Source: Cryptomeria japonica
Lineage: Eukaryota; Streptophyta; Pinopsida; Cupressales; Cupressaceae
Length of the DNA: 64,000 nt
Assembly (NCBI RefSeq): GCF_030272615.1
Contig: NC_081408.1
Coordinates: 304,579,450-304,643,449 of the forward strand
Reading direction: 5' to 3'
The notes below the pieces were generated by a model, which saw only the letters and a list, made by a program, of their open reading frames with translations, did no database searches and had not been told where the DNA came from. Positions 46,681-58,345 of the stretch are shown here, in pieces (the stretch's first letter is position 1; each line of letters begins with the position of its first letter). The translations under genes and the position numbers were made by a program.

Positions 46681-49600
46681 ATGTATAAGAGAGATGCACT
46701 GAAGCTGAACAAGTCAAGTTTCTCTACATGGCAGAAAAGGATGAAGCTGCACCTATCAGGAGTTGGAGAATATGCTGTATATTATCTGGAGAATGATTTC
46801 ATTACACAAGCACCTATCCATTGACAATGGAAGAGATAAAAGCAAAGCAAGAACATATCCAAACAATGATTGAAATAACATCTGCATTGACTAACTTAGA
46901 GTTTAATGATCTAGAAGGCTGCAATGATGCAAAGGCAATGTGGGACAAGCTCATATCTATGTATGGTGGAGATGAACATGTTCAAAGAGCAAAAGTGGAT
47001 AGTCTAAGAGGACAAATTGAATCTATGAGGATGAATGAAGATGAGAACATAACCCAATACAATACAAGACTAAAGGAGATTGTCAATCAAATCAAAGGAG
47101 CAAGTGGAACTATTGAAGAAAAGGATATAACAAGTAAGTTGTTAAGAACCCTTCTACCAACTTATGCAATCTGAGTCTCTATAATCAATGAATTAAGGTC
47201 TGCACCCAATATGCCAGTCTCTTTAGATGCTACTATTGGTAAGCTACATGCATTTGAGTTAAGTAATTTTGATAACAGTGGGTCTTCGGTAAATAAAGTT
47301 GAATCTACATTTAGTTCTTTTCATATTGGTGAATCTGATGATTACAATGATAGAATGAGTAAGTACACTGAAGGGGATCACAGTGGAGCAAGTGAAAGAT
47401 TTTGCAAGAACATGGAAAAAGTGCACAAACTTTATGAGGAAATCAGAAAGCAAGAAGAGTTTGAAGCACCATTAGCCAGAAGGTTACCGAGAGGCAAAGG
47501 TAAGTATAAAGGAAAACTACCTTTGAAATGTTTCAATTGTGATAAGCTAGGACATATGGCTTCTAATTGTCCTAACAAAGATTCTACTGAAAAGAGAGAT
47601 TACTGAGATGACAAATAGAAAGATAATCATTACAGAGGACACCGAGACTTCAGAAGAAGAGATAGAAAGTCATGCCTAATAGCTGATGAGGAATCAAATG
47701 ATGATAAATTAGATGAAACTGATACAGAGGAAGTAGTTTATGTGGCTATCAAAGATGGATCAGATGAAGAAAGGTATGAAGAAAAAGCCCTAATATCTCA
47801 CATAAATACTAATGATTCTTGGATCATAGATAGTGGATGCTCACATCACATGGCAGGTGATAAACACAAATTTGTTACATTAGAAGATTATGATGGAGGC
47901 TATGTAAGATTTGGTAATGATGCACCATGTCCGGTAAAAGGTAAAGGATCCATAACACTTCTTGACAATTCAAGATGCAATGACGTTTATTGGGTTGAAG
48001 GTTTGAAATACAATTTGTTGAGTGTAGCACAGCTAAACAATACAGGTTACCGAATAGAATTTCAGAAAGGAATTGTCAAAGTTCATGACAAGTATGGAAA
48101 GTTAGTTGCTATCGGGACACAAACAAAAGGTAACACATTTCACCTTGACTCAACTTGGAACAAGTGTTTGTATGCAAAGATAGATGATACCTGGTTATGG
48201 CATAAAAGGTTTTGTCATGTAAATTTTGATAATCTGATCAAAATAAGCAAGAAGCATCGAGTAAGAGGTCTACCGAGTCTTGAAAAACCTGAGAATGCTA
48301 TGTGCCAAGGATGCCAGATGGGTAAGATGACAAGATCAAGCTTTACAAGTAAGTCCTACACTTCTAAGGGAATTTTAGATCTTGTGCACACTGATCTTTG
48401 TGGTCCTATGAAAGTGCAAAGTTATTATGGTGATCAATATTTCATATTATTTGTGGATGATTACTCAAGGATGATGTCAGTAATGTTTTTAAAAGAAAAA
48501 TTAGAAGCTTTTCAAATGTTTAAATGGTACAAGGCAAGAGTTGAAAATGAAATAGGAAGACAAAAGAAATGTCTTAGATCAGCTAGAGGAGGAGAGTTCA
48601 CATCTGACAAGTTCAACTTATTCTGCAATGATCATGGTATAAAAAGACAAGTCTTTGCATCAAGAACTCCACAACAAAAAGGGATAGCTGAGAGAAGAAA
48701 TAGATCTATTGTGGATTGTGCCAGAACCCTAATGATTGAAAAGAAAGTGTCACAAACATTTTGGAGAGAAGCAATAAGCACAATAGTTTACACCCTGAAC
48801 CGAGTACAACTGAAGAAAGGAACTTTGAAGACACCATATGAGATCTGGTATGACAAGAAACCTAATGTAAGTTACCTCAAAATCTTTGGAAGTAGATGCT
48901 ATGTTCACAAAGATGATAGAAATGGAAAATTTGATCAAAAAAGTGAAGAAGGAACATTTCTTGGTTATTCTTCTAGAAGTAAAGCATTTAAATGTCTAAT
49001 CAAATCATCTAACAAAATAGTAGAAAGTGCAAATGTGAAAATTGATGAATTTGCAGAAAGAAATGATGAAGGAAATTCCAAAGAACCAGAAGATTATGAT
49101 GAATTTGTCTATGTTCAACCGACAAGTCTTACCGAGAGAACTGTTGAAGAAAATGAAGAGAATATCTAGTTACCGAGTGATGAAGAAGATCATACAGAGC
49201 CTACCGAGCCTATATTAGCCAAGTATGTCAGAAGACATCATGCATCAAGTCAGATTATAGGAGATAAGGATGATCCAGTGATGACAAGGAACAAACTGAG
49301 ACATAACACATGTCTGATATCTGAATTTGAACCGAGGATAGTGAAAGAGGCATTTAACAGTGAAGATTGGATACATGCTATGATAGAAGAGATTGATCAA
49401 ATCGATAAGAATGACACATGGACACTGGTCCCAAGACCGAAGGACAAAAATGTAATCGGTACAAAGTGGATTTTCATAAACAAGCTGAATGAAAAAGGCG
49501 AGGTCATTCGAAATAAAGCAAGACTAGTTTGCAAAGGTTATGCCCAAGAAGAAGGAATTGATTATGGTGAGACTTTTGCACCTGTGGCAAGAATAGAAGG

Positions 49601-50867
49601 AGTGAGAACATTGTTGGCATATGCTGCTTTCAAGAATTTCAAGGTATATCAAATGGATGTCAAATCTGCATTTCTGAATGGTATATTAGAAGAAGAAGTT
49701 TTTATTGAACAACCTGAAGGATTTGTTGAAGACAAGACTAAAGATCAGGTATGTAAATTGAGCAAAGCTTTATATGGTCTGAAACAAGCACCTAGAGCAT
49801 GGTATGAAAGATTGCACTCGTATTTAATCAAGATTGGTTTTATAAGAACAAGTGAAAACGGTAACATGTACATGAAGAATGATGAAAATGGAATACTGAT
49901 CTCAGCCATATTTGTTGATGATATTATCTTTTGTGGAAATGACTCTCTGTGCAAGAACTTTGGAAATGAAATGAGCAAAGAATTTGAGATGTCATTAATC
50001 GGTGAGATAAAGTATTTTATAGGTTTACAAATACTGCAAATGAAAGATGAGATTTTCATTAATCAATCCAAGTACATAAAGGAAATTTTGAAGAAATTTG
50101 GAATGGAGGATTCAAAACCAATAAGTACTCCTATGACTACCAACTGTAAACTATCAAAGAATGATGAATCTGCATCTGTTGATGAGACACTTTACCAATC
50201 CATGATTGGAAAGCTACAATATGTTGTTCACAACAGGCTAGACATAGCACATGTAGTAGGTATAGTTGCAAGATTCTCTGCAGATCCTAAGGAAACACAC
50301 ATGACAACAATCAAGAGAATTTTCAGATACTTGAAAGGAACTGAAGATTATGGCTTAGTATATCAAAAAGGAAATGTTTTTGATTTAAAAGTTTATACTG
50401 ATGCTAATTGAGCAGGCAACATTGATGATAGAAAAAGCACAAGTGGAGGAGCTTTCTTTTTAGGAGAAAGACTAGTGAGTTGGCTTAGCAAGAAACAAGG
50501 ATATGTTTCATAGTCAACAACAGAAGCTGAATATGTTGTTGCAACACTGAATTGTACAAACATAGCATGGATCAAACAACTGTTGGAAGGTATAAATGAG
50601 AAAGTTACCAAGCCATTAACTATATTCTGTGATAATAATAATAGTGCCATAAACATTTCAAAGAATCTTGTTATGCACTCTAAGACAAAGCACATCTCTA
50701 TCAAATATCATTATCTTAGAGAAGAAGCTCAAGAGAAGAAAGTGGTGTTGGAGTATGTTAGCACAAAGGAACAAATAGTAGATATCTTCACCAAGCCACT
50801 ACCAAGGGACACTTTTGAGTATCTCAGAAGTAAGGGGTCCTACCCCTATCTTCCATTCACTAATTGA
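46681..50867 (+). pseudogene. Copia Gag-Pol polyprotein
   Basis: Begins MYKRDALKLNKSSFSTWQKR at 46681, shifts frame near 46805, then stays in one frame to 50867. Gag ends in the knuckle CFNCDKLGHMASNC. Protease box WIIDSGCSHHMAG (47820 region). Integrase has WHKRFCHVNFDN and CQGCQMG zinc ligands, first Asp in VHTDLCGP and Glu in QQKGIAERRNR. The middle Asp of the DDE triad (normally RSDxGGEF) is Ala at 48582-48584 (RSARGGEF), so integrase should be inactive. RT has [12 protein letters not shown] and FVDDIIF with catalytic Asp residues. RNase H has YTDAN and TTEAEY. Stops: TGA 47172, TGA 47604, TAG 47616, TAG 49167, TGA 50409 (a Trp in the family) and TAG 50511. All could come from single C-to-T or G-to-A changes. 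Confidence 0.93.
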
Positions 50868-51230
50868 GTTTGGTGAAAGCATCAATTCGATGACTCTACA
50901 GAATATCTTTTAAGAGTTGATGTTGATTTACACACTTTAGGATGTTTTCTAAAGGTGTGCATGAAACAAATACAGGGAACGGGAATTGAAGACAAAATGC
51001 TCTGACCGAGACTAAGTTGACACATAACAGCAGGAAATCACTTCATACAGGAAGAAATTATGTTTTAGTTCTTTACTTTTTGACATTGTTGTCAAAGGGG
51101 GAGAAGACTGAAGAAAAGGGGAGAAGACTAATGTATGGGGGAGAAGACTGATGACAAGGGGAGAGCATTTCAGAATCTCACAACAATCTGAATCAATTAG
51201 GTCATATCAATTGGTTTTTCCATCAATGCC

Positions 51231-51242
51231 AAAGGGGGAGAT
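51231..51242 (+). other. Polypurine tract of the Copia element
   Basis: AAAGGGGGAGAT abuts the 3' LTR and primes plus-strand DNA. Similar GTCAAAGGGGGAGAAG words lie upstream near 51090-51120, possible extra priming tracts. Confidence 0.88.
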
Positions 51243-52765
51243 TGTTGGCATTATAATAGACAAGGGAGATTGTTGGCATTTCAATAAGGATATTGAGAAG
51301 GTTGTTGATGATTATGGATATAACTGCTAAAGGATGTTTACTGTCTTAATATTATTATTTTGTCATTGATGTCAAGAAATTGATTTTCTAATTTAGTATG
51401 ATGTTGCCATATCTTGAGAAGTATGAATTGATGAGTATAAAGATGTCGGTAAAAGACATAGAAAGAATGTGATGAATAAGGGGAGGATTAAGTTATTTAA
51501 TGGGCAACTATTACCAAGTTAGACAATGATGAGATCATGATGTTTAGATTGTTTTGATATCCTACATATGTTATTGATTGTAAGGTTAATACTATACTAT
51601 GTTATCGAGCAAAGAACCTAGTCGGTAAACCCTAAAGAACCTAGTCGGTAAACCCTAAGGTTATCACTATCGATTAATGAAGGCGGTATGTCTACCGAGT
51701 GAAGTTCAGTATTTACCGAGTTGCAACCGAGTAATAACAGAATGCATTGAATGAATAAAAGCATTATATAATGAAGAAAGCTGATGAGCTAGTTATGATT
51801 AAATGATTGGTATGCCGTGAATGAAGTTTGTTAAAGAATCTATGGCAAAGGAAAATCGGCAGGAAGATCTGCAGTGCAGATCAAACTGCAATACCCTAGC
51901 ACAAGTTCCAAGAAATGTATGCAAGTTCCAAGGTGGGGTAAAATGTTTTCAGATTGAAGGATACATTGAACCTGGTCAAGTTTGAAGATCTGATGGCTAT
52001 GATTGATCATGGGAAATGTGATCAAGGAGATTAAGCAGTTGGCAAATTGTTTATAAATAAGGAACTGTTGATAAACAATGTATGTGGGCAAGTGTATGCA
52101 CAGGGATGCTACATAGTGATTACCAAGCACAGAAGCTTGAAGACCTGTTAGAATAACAGAGTATAGAGCCCAACAGATGGACAAGATAAGTCCTATGACT
52201 AAATTGTATTGAGTAAATAAGAATCTGCTATAACATTTTAGATGTGAAGTTGCTGATAGATTTTTATTACTATTATTTTGTAAATTGATAGAAAATCTCT
52301 TAACTGAGTGGACTTAACAGTCTTATTTGTAAAACCCTCTAGCAAGGTGACATTCCGATTGAGTGTTTGAAATCCTTTAACAAGGTCACTTCTAACAAGG
52401 TGAAGATCCTAACAGATCTGAGGGAAATCCCTTAACCGGGTCACATCTAGCAATGTGTTTGTAATCTTTAACATGATTTGCTTTTAACCGAGCATGCTCT
52501 AGAAGAGTATATTTCTTAGTGGGTCCAAAATCCCATAGTGGTTTTTCCCTATTTGGGTTTCCACGTTAAATCTGGTGTTATAAGTGTTATGATGTTTATG
52601 TGCCTATGAGTTTGCATGTTTAGTAGTTTTGGTTATATTGCTGAAGTATATGTTACCGAGGTTGAATCTATTGTTTTTATGGAAGATTAAGTTTGTATGA
52701 TTCACCCACCCCTCTCAGCTTATTAGCTTGGCATCTGTACTTAACATTAAGTATCAGAACTATCA
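51243..52765 (+). repeat. 3' LTR of the Copia element
   Basis: Nearly identical to the 5' LTR. The C tract near 52705 is interrupted (CCCACCCC), unlike the 5' copy. TSD GATTC follows at 52766-52770. Confidence 0.95.
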
Positions 52766-53545
52766 GATTCATGATTTAGGAGCGGTCAGTTCTACCCTTC
52801 ATGGTTCTATTAAGTTTGTTGCTACCAATCGGGTAGTTACAATCAAGGTTGATCCTGAAGCTATGTGCTTATGTCAAATCACAACAGTTGGTCATGCCTC
52901 AGCTACACCTACCTTTCAAAACTATATTACATCTTTAGCTTCTAATATGCCGACAACTATTCCCATGGACCCTCCTAAAGAGGAAACCCATGAGAAGGCT
53001 GCCCCTAAAGAAGATCCTCCTAAAGTAGAAAGTCCTAAGTCTGCTTCTACTTCATGTCCTTCTCAATAAAATAAATTTCTTGGTGATGATTGGGGCTACT
53101 TAGAATTTACAATCTCCTTCATTAGAGAATATAATGTCAACCCTATCCACCTTAATATTCCAAAAGTAGCATTCACACTCGCTACCAAAGATGATTATTC
53201 TTCTATAGCGTAAGATCATGTGAACACCATTGGCTATACCATTAAAGGTGACCCCCCCCTTTGGAGGAGTTGCAATCATGTTATGGTCTAGGATTCAATA
53301 TTGCTTCCAAGTATGGATACAAAGGAAATGGTCTTGGGTGCATGGGTCAAGGAGTTAACGTCCCTTTGTCTTTAACCCCTTCATTCTATAATGTTCCTAC
53401 GTATTCTTCTTCTTGTGAGTAGTCAAACTCTTCTTCCAAAGAGAAAGGGTTGCTTCCTGCTCCTCATCCTTTATCTGATCAAGAGCTTATTTTGTTGTGG
53501 CTTCTTAAAGCCCACTTGATTTCTCTTCCTCCTCCTACACAATAA
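52766..53545 (+). pseudogene. C-terminal half of Gypsy retropepsin and G-patch-like segment
   Basis: The frame continues the protease split at 45091: after GRPWI upstream comes HDLGAVSSTLHGSIKFV, the usual sequence after the GRPW motif in plant Gypsy elements. A Pro/Lys-rich stretch follows, then, in another frame, YGYKGNGLGCMGQGVNVPL, which looks like a G-patch (Gly-rich, GLG...QG...P). G-patch segments occur after the protease in some retroelements and bind RNA or partner proteins. Stops and frameshifts are present. The region ends with TAA at 53543, close to the 3' LTR, leaving no room for RT. Confidence 0.75.
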
Positions 53546-53557
53546 GTTTCCTAAGAA

Positions 53558-55304
53558 TGATTCATTTGGACACTATTGCATCGCACAAACATCCGTGCAC
53601 CACACATTCATCTCGCAAAATCTCAACATTGGAATGTCGGTTCTAAGTGCGCCTTTCCACTTGTCACTTGTGCATGTTGGTGGAAATGACCCCCAATCTT
53701 TCAAATGGCTCGCCAACCCTCTTTTCCCTCCTCTTCTCTCTTTTAAATCTATCCCCTCTCTTCATTCAATCTCTCTAGTTCCTCCATACAATCTCTCTTA
53801 TTCTTTGGGTTCTTATAACTTCCTTTGGCTTTCTCTCCCACTTGCTATAGCAGTCTCTAGTTTGCTACAACACTCTCAAGCTCTCTCAATATTCTTTTGC
53901 AACTCTCTTGGCTTTCTCAAACCTCTTTGGTAATATCTATCTTTTTATCCTGTCTTTGGGCATCTTAGGATCTATCACACCCCTCTTCCATCATTTATCG
54001 TTTATCGTTTATCTTATCTTTCATTTATCTTTTATTCTATCTGTAGACACCTAAAATTGTCATGTCTAATTAAATAAATATTTTTATTTATTTAATTATT
54101 TTATCCTAAGTCTTCTATTAATTAAATAAATCTTTATTTATTTTATTAATTCATTTATCCTCTTCTAAGCCTTTCCTCATTTAAATAAATAATTTTTATT
54201 TTATTTAAATTCTCCTTTTCATAAATTAAATAAATATTTTATTTATTTAATTGATCCCACTTCTTCTAATAATTAAATAAATCTTTATTTATTTAATTAA
54301 TTCATTAACCTTTATACCCATGACACATGTCATTCATCTCTTAATTCTTCTCTTACCTACCCCCTTATTTCCTCTACCTACCCTTTAATCCCGGCCAATC
54401 ATTTATCCTTACACCTCTTTATCTTATCCTTCCATTTCTTATAGTGTTCTCTATATAAGAGGATGCCCTCTTCCTTTTTAACCCTAATTAATCAATCATC
54501 GACATAATCGATCTTATGCAATCAAGCCTTCTTGTGATCAAGCTATCAACCACATTTTCGTTCTTTGTTGAGCTCTTGTGCACACATAAAATATGAGAGC
54601 AAATATATCAAACAAGATCAATGGAGATAGGAAAAAATGGAGATTGAAACCCTACTTGACATGTGAATGGTATAATTTTTTTTATTTTGTTGATTTGCAT
54701 GATCTTAGGTATCTCCATTTGTGTATGGTGGATTCTTTTTATTGCTAGGCTAGGATTTTGTGGTTGGATCTTTTCTAGTCTTTCAATATTATTGTTTTCA
54801 TCATCCATTTTCATTGTATACACTATGAATCTATCTAGTTGTCTGTGGAGGTGGAAACATCAAAATAGGGATTTGATTTAGGCAAGTTCCCAAGTAGCCC
54901 CAAATATTTTTCCTTTCTGGCTTATGTGCAGGTTGCATTAGAGAAGATTCATTTGACTGGAGGCTTCATATCATGGACTGGTTGTGAGATTATCTTCTTC
55001 CTTTCCTTTGTGGTTTTGATTTCATTTATATAATCATTCTACCTTCTTTTGTATACATTTATTACATTTAAATTAATCTTGAACACATATCTATTACATT
55101 ATGCCCTTCTGTGTGAACTCTGCATTCTATTTGTACATGATGCTATCCCGTCACATTGTTGTCCATAATCCACATGTGTCCTTGTGCAGAGAGCTATTAG
55201 AGGATGTATGGAGATATACTACATCTTGAGTGGAGAGGTCAGTTAGTGAATCTTCGAGAGGTTGTTATCTGCCTATCGAAGAGGTTCATTTTTCCCCCTG
55301 TACA
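53558..55304 (+). repeat. 3' LTR of the second Gypsy-type element (with insertion)
   Basis: This LTR matches 42750-43700 up to TTTTATTCTATC, then again from AATCTAT onward (54828). The extra 786 bp are a solo LTR with its target duplication. Without it the LTR is 961 bp, close to the 951 bp of the 5' copy. Confidence 0.88.
54042..54822 (+). mobile_element. Solo LTR inserted in the 3' LTR
   Basis: 781 bp starting TGTAGACACCTAAAATTG and ending TGTATACA, bracketed by CTATC (54037-54041) and CTATG (54823-54827), a 5-bp TSD with one mismatch. The intact partner LTR at 43216 shows the empty site. It has five near-palindromic AATTAAATAAAT...ATTTATTTAATT blocks (54061-54300) and a TATA box (CTATATAAGA, 54451-54460), so transcription may have started some 30 bp later. 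Strand is set by that TATA box. Confidence 0.87.
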
Positions 55305-55504
55305 AGTGTATATGGTAAATGGAAAAGTAATCCTTTTGTGGAATGCTTATATAAAGGGGTATCATAGACCAAATTGGTGTCTCACTTGATGATGATGTAA
55401 AAATTAACTTCATCTTTTTCCTATTATAAGCCTTCTCAAAGCATCTCCTACCAATTGAAGAGACTTGAAAGTAATCCCTCAAAAACTTTGATCAATATAT
55501 TAGT

Positions 55505-55850
55505 AGTGTTGAGCTACAATTCATTTGTACCAACTAGGATTCAATCCTAGGACCTTCCATTTTCTACTGGTGCACTCTACCAATTGAGATATTGGCCCCT
55601 TTTTTGCTAGCCCGTCATTGGTCAAAGTGTGACTTATTTTCAAAACCTTCCCTTAAGCTACAACGCAAGTGCTTGGGGCTCCTAGCTTGGATTTGATACC
55701 ATTGTTGGGTTACAACTCATTTGGACCAACAAGGACTTGAACCTAGGAACTTGAATTGCCACTAGAGTGCTCAATCAATTGAGCTATTGGTCCCTCTTTG
55801 GCCAAGCCATTGTTGGTCTAGGTGTGGGTTATTTCCAACAAGTAGCAAGT
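55505..55850 (-). repeat. Two tandem tRNA-derived SINE-like units
   Basis: On the minus strand, 55793-55723 folds partly like a tRNA: 7-bp acceptor stem (GGACCAA with TTGGTCC), D arm GCTCAATTGATTGAGC and a box-B-like GGTTCAAGTCC. A second unit, 55598-55527, has CTCAATTGGTAGAG and a perfect T arm CTAGGATTGAATCCTAG. Both are preceded by a similar GACCAA...GGC...GC.AAAGAGGG leader and followed by CAAATGARTTGTA. Boxes A and B would serve RNA polymerase III. The anticodon stem is not paired, so these are not working tRNA genes. Confidence 0.68.
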
Positions 55851-57555
55851 ATCAACCCACTTATACTCTTGTCTAGAAATCCCATAATAGTCTACTCTTG
55901 TACAATGAATTTTGGCAATCTTAACCACACTATATTTTCTTGCTTTACATATTTCTTATCTACCATCATCCTAATGTCTTATTAAATTATCAATTAGGAT
56001 TACAAATTCAAAATTTGAGATTATGAGATATTCAAAAGAATTCATGTTCAAGTGTGTGAATCACTATGCATTATGAAATCTTATATATCAATATAATCAA
56101 GAAGAAATAACACATTAAAATGGGGAAACATAAAAATCCAAACTTCATTATTAACATGATAAGATGGTTTTTTTAGAGTAGGCCCTTTGACAACCATTAT
56201 TTCCTAACTTTTAATTTTAATGTTGCAACACCAAAAGATACATTGGTGCATTGAGTTCACGATAAGAATATTACATAAAAACACTTCATTAAATAATTAC
56301 ACCAATTTTTTTATTTTAGTTATATAAACCTCCTTCAATAATTGATAATATTTTTGAAATGTTAGTCTAAGAAAAGAGGATACTTAAAAACCTCCTAAAA
56401 AAATTCTACAAGGCTATGTAAAATTAGTGAGTATTGACCCACTTATTACCCCATAGTGCAAAAACCATTTAAAAATTAATAAAAATTTACCTCTTAAGTG
56501 TATGTTTAAGTGTGAAATTAATCTCTAATGTGATTACAATATGTTGAGTGAAAATTACAAAATGAAAATTTCAGCCACAATTATAGTGAAATTGTATCTT
56601 TCGTCACAAAGGGGAGGATGCCTTCTTATTGCTACTTTAAACAACTAGTATCTAAACTATAACTAAATACCCTAGTTTACTCCATGGGTGTTACACTCAT
56701 CATATTCTCTTCTTTAAGAACAAATGTTCTTTCTATTCTTTTCTTTCAGAATATAGATTCTTCTTTCCACAATACTTTTGAATCACAATTTCATGATAAT
56801 TACAGAGTATATATTATCATGAGATACTAATCAAAGTAATAATAGTCGATATATAATCAAACTAAATAAAAGAATAACTAAAAATGTACTAGCAAATTGT
56901 AAACAACTAAGAAACCCACGCACGCCCAAAGTCTTTCATTGCTTCTCTAAACTGAGAAATGGAACAAGATTATGATATATGGGTAACTCAAAGTCTTTCA
57001 CATACACCACAATTTAACTACTCTATGTAGATAATAGAAAATAGCACAAAGTCTTACAACTATTACTAGATTGCACATAACAAGAACTCCAAATATAACA
57101 ATGTAGCACATAGTCTACAAAACTCAATTTGATCACCTCTTAAACAAATGATATCCCACACTACACTATTCAACCACTTCAAGATAATGTGATAAGAAGG
57201 ACCTAAGAACAATCGCACCACATAGTGCACTAAAACCAAGACAAATTTTGGATTCTTATTTGCTTCTTTATTATTTGAGTCTTGATTTTCACTTTAAACA
57301 CAAAGTCTTAAAATGCTTTTCAAACTAGTAGAGTTTCAATCCATAGGCTAAAAGATTGATATTTACAACAAGGCTTCATCCTTTATATAGAGGAAAGTCT
57401 TAAGCAAAAATAGGAAATCTACAACTACTTTGACTTATTCAACAATACAGTTTGATTTGAATTAGGACTTGTACTATGTCTACCTGTAAATTCATATATA
57501 CAAAAAGACATGTGAAATGTCGATGACCAACTACAAATTACATAACTTAAAAACA
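55851..57555. other. Intergenic, nothing recognised
   Basis: AT-rich without a coding signal. Between about 56930 and 57310 the words CAAAGTCTT and CATAGTCTA recur several times without a regular period. Confidence 0.5.
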
Positions 57556-57559
57556 TAGA

Positions 57560-58345
57560 AAATGGCAATGTTTGAAGACACCTCTTCATCATCCCCATTC
57601 TTCTTCAAGAACTCAAAATTCTAAAGGGAAGCTTGCATCTCTGATTCATTAGATCTCGAGGTGTGACTTCAAATGGCTTGAACTCGTGTAATAGAATCCT
57701 CAACACTGTTATATCATTTCATATGCTTCTTCGAAATAGTTTCTAGGTTATCCAAGATTACCTAAAAAACCACTAATTTATCAATGGAAGACATTGTGAA
57801 CACTTCTGGTTTAATCTCAACCCGAATTAGTGAACTAATTCTTAAATTACTGTGTCAACAGGAAGAGTCTTTTGATTGTCATCGAGCAACTTGTAAGGAA
57901 TCTGAAAAGATTTGGTAGTGTTGTCAAGCATTTTATCTATACTTTCTTCATGCTCTTCCTGTTAATATTTTATTAACTTCTCAAGAGTAACGTTGGGATG
58001 TTTCATTATTTCTTGTTGTTGAACAAACATTTTTTATGGTGGGAATCACTCCATTTTCCACTAGCACTTCTAGTTTGAAATACTTGAGCTTTGACCAAGC
58101 ATCAAGGTCCTTTCTTGTATCTATAGCTCTTGTGAGAAAAGATCAAGTGTTTGGTCTAACTCACACTTAACACTATTCAAATTATCTAGCAATTTAATAG
58201 AAGAACTCAACATTTGTGTGCCTTGTGAAAGCATCTTGTCCATCCACACATTCACTACCCTTACCTATGCTCTAATATGCTTGACCCTTTTGATAGCTTC
58301 TTCATCTACCAATGACCCTACTGGCTCGATTACCTTTGAAGAATA
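57560..58345 (-). pseudogene. Decayed coding remnant, coiled-coil like
   Basis: The minus-strand translation gives SSKVIEPVGSLVDEEAIKR, VVNVWMDKMLSQGTQMLS and LDNLNSVKCELDQTLDLFS, then pieces in shifted frames (EEHEESIDKMLDNTTKSF). The Lys/Glu/Leu composition and long helices resemble the tails of the ORF2-type proteins in this window, and the WMDK word also occurs in the tail of the ORF at 38060-41117. Many stops. The assignment is tentative. Confidence 0.35.

Larger units (their letters stand above)
45092..52765 (+). mobile_element. Full-length Copia retrotransposon, nested and defective
   Basis: 7674 bp. LTRs of 1525 bp (45092-46616) and 1523 bp (51243-52765) start TGTTGGCATT and end AACTATCA. 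GATTC is duplicated at 45087-45091 and 52766-52770. Primer site TGGTATCAGAGC at 46619 and purine tract at 51231 are canonical. Gag, protease, integrase, RT and RNase H occur in Copia order in one frame, with six nonsense codons and one frameshift. The two LTRs differ at about four of the first 130 bases, so the insertion is not very recent. It sits inside the retropepsin of a Gypsy element. Motifs fit the SIRE/Tork side of Copia; the lineage is uncertain. Confidence 0.97.
42750..55304 (+). mobile_element. Second pol-less Gypsy-type element, interrupted twice
   Basis: LTRs at 42750-43700 and 53558-55304 flank the internal region. The 3' LTR contains a 781-bp solo LTR and the internal region is split by a Copia element. 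After removing both insertions the element is about 4.1 kb. Its only recognised domains are a retropepsin and a G-patch-like segment; no RT or integrase is present. The LTR starts TGATTCATTTGGACAC and ends TACA. The bases outside (TAGCA and AGTGT) do not match, so a target duplication is lost or the ends come from different copies. It shares the TTTTGGTGAAC primer-site start with the element at 14967-22467. Confidence 0.82.

Noticed and set aside
42745-55309. A target duplication for the second Gypsy-type element
   Set aside because: TAGCA before the 5' LTR and AGTGT after the 3' LTR do not match; I do not claim a TSD.
55527-55793. Two functional tRNA genes
   Set aside because: Only parts of the cloverleaf pair; the anticodon arm is not formed in either, and both have a common leader and tail typical of a SINE-like unit.
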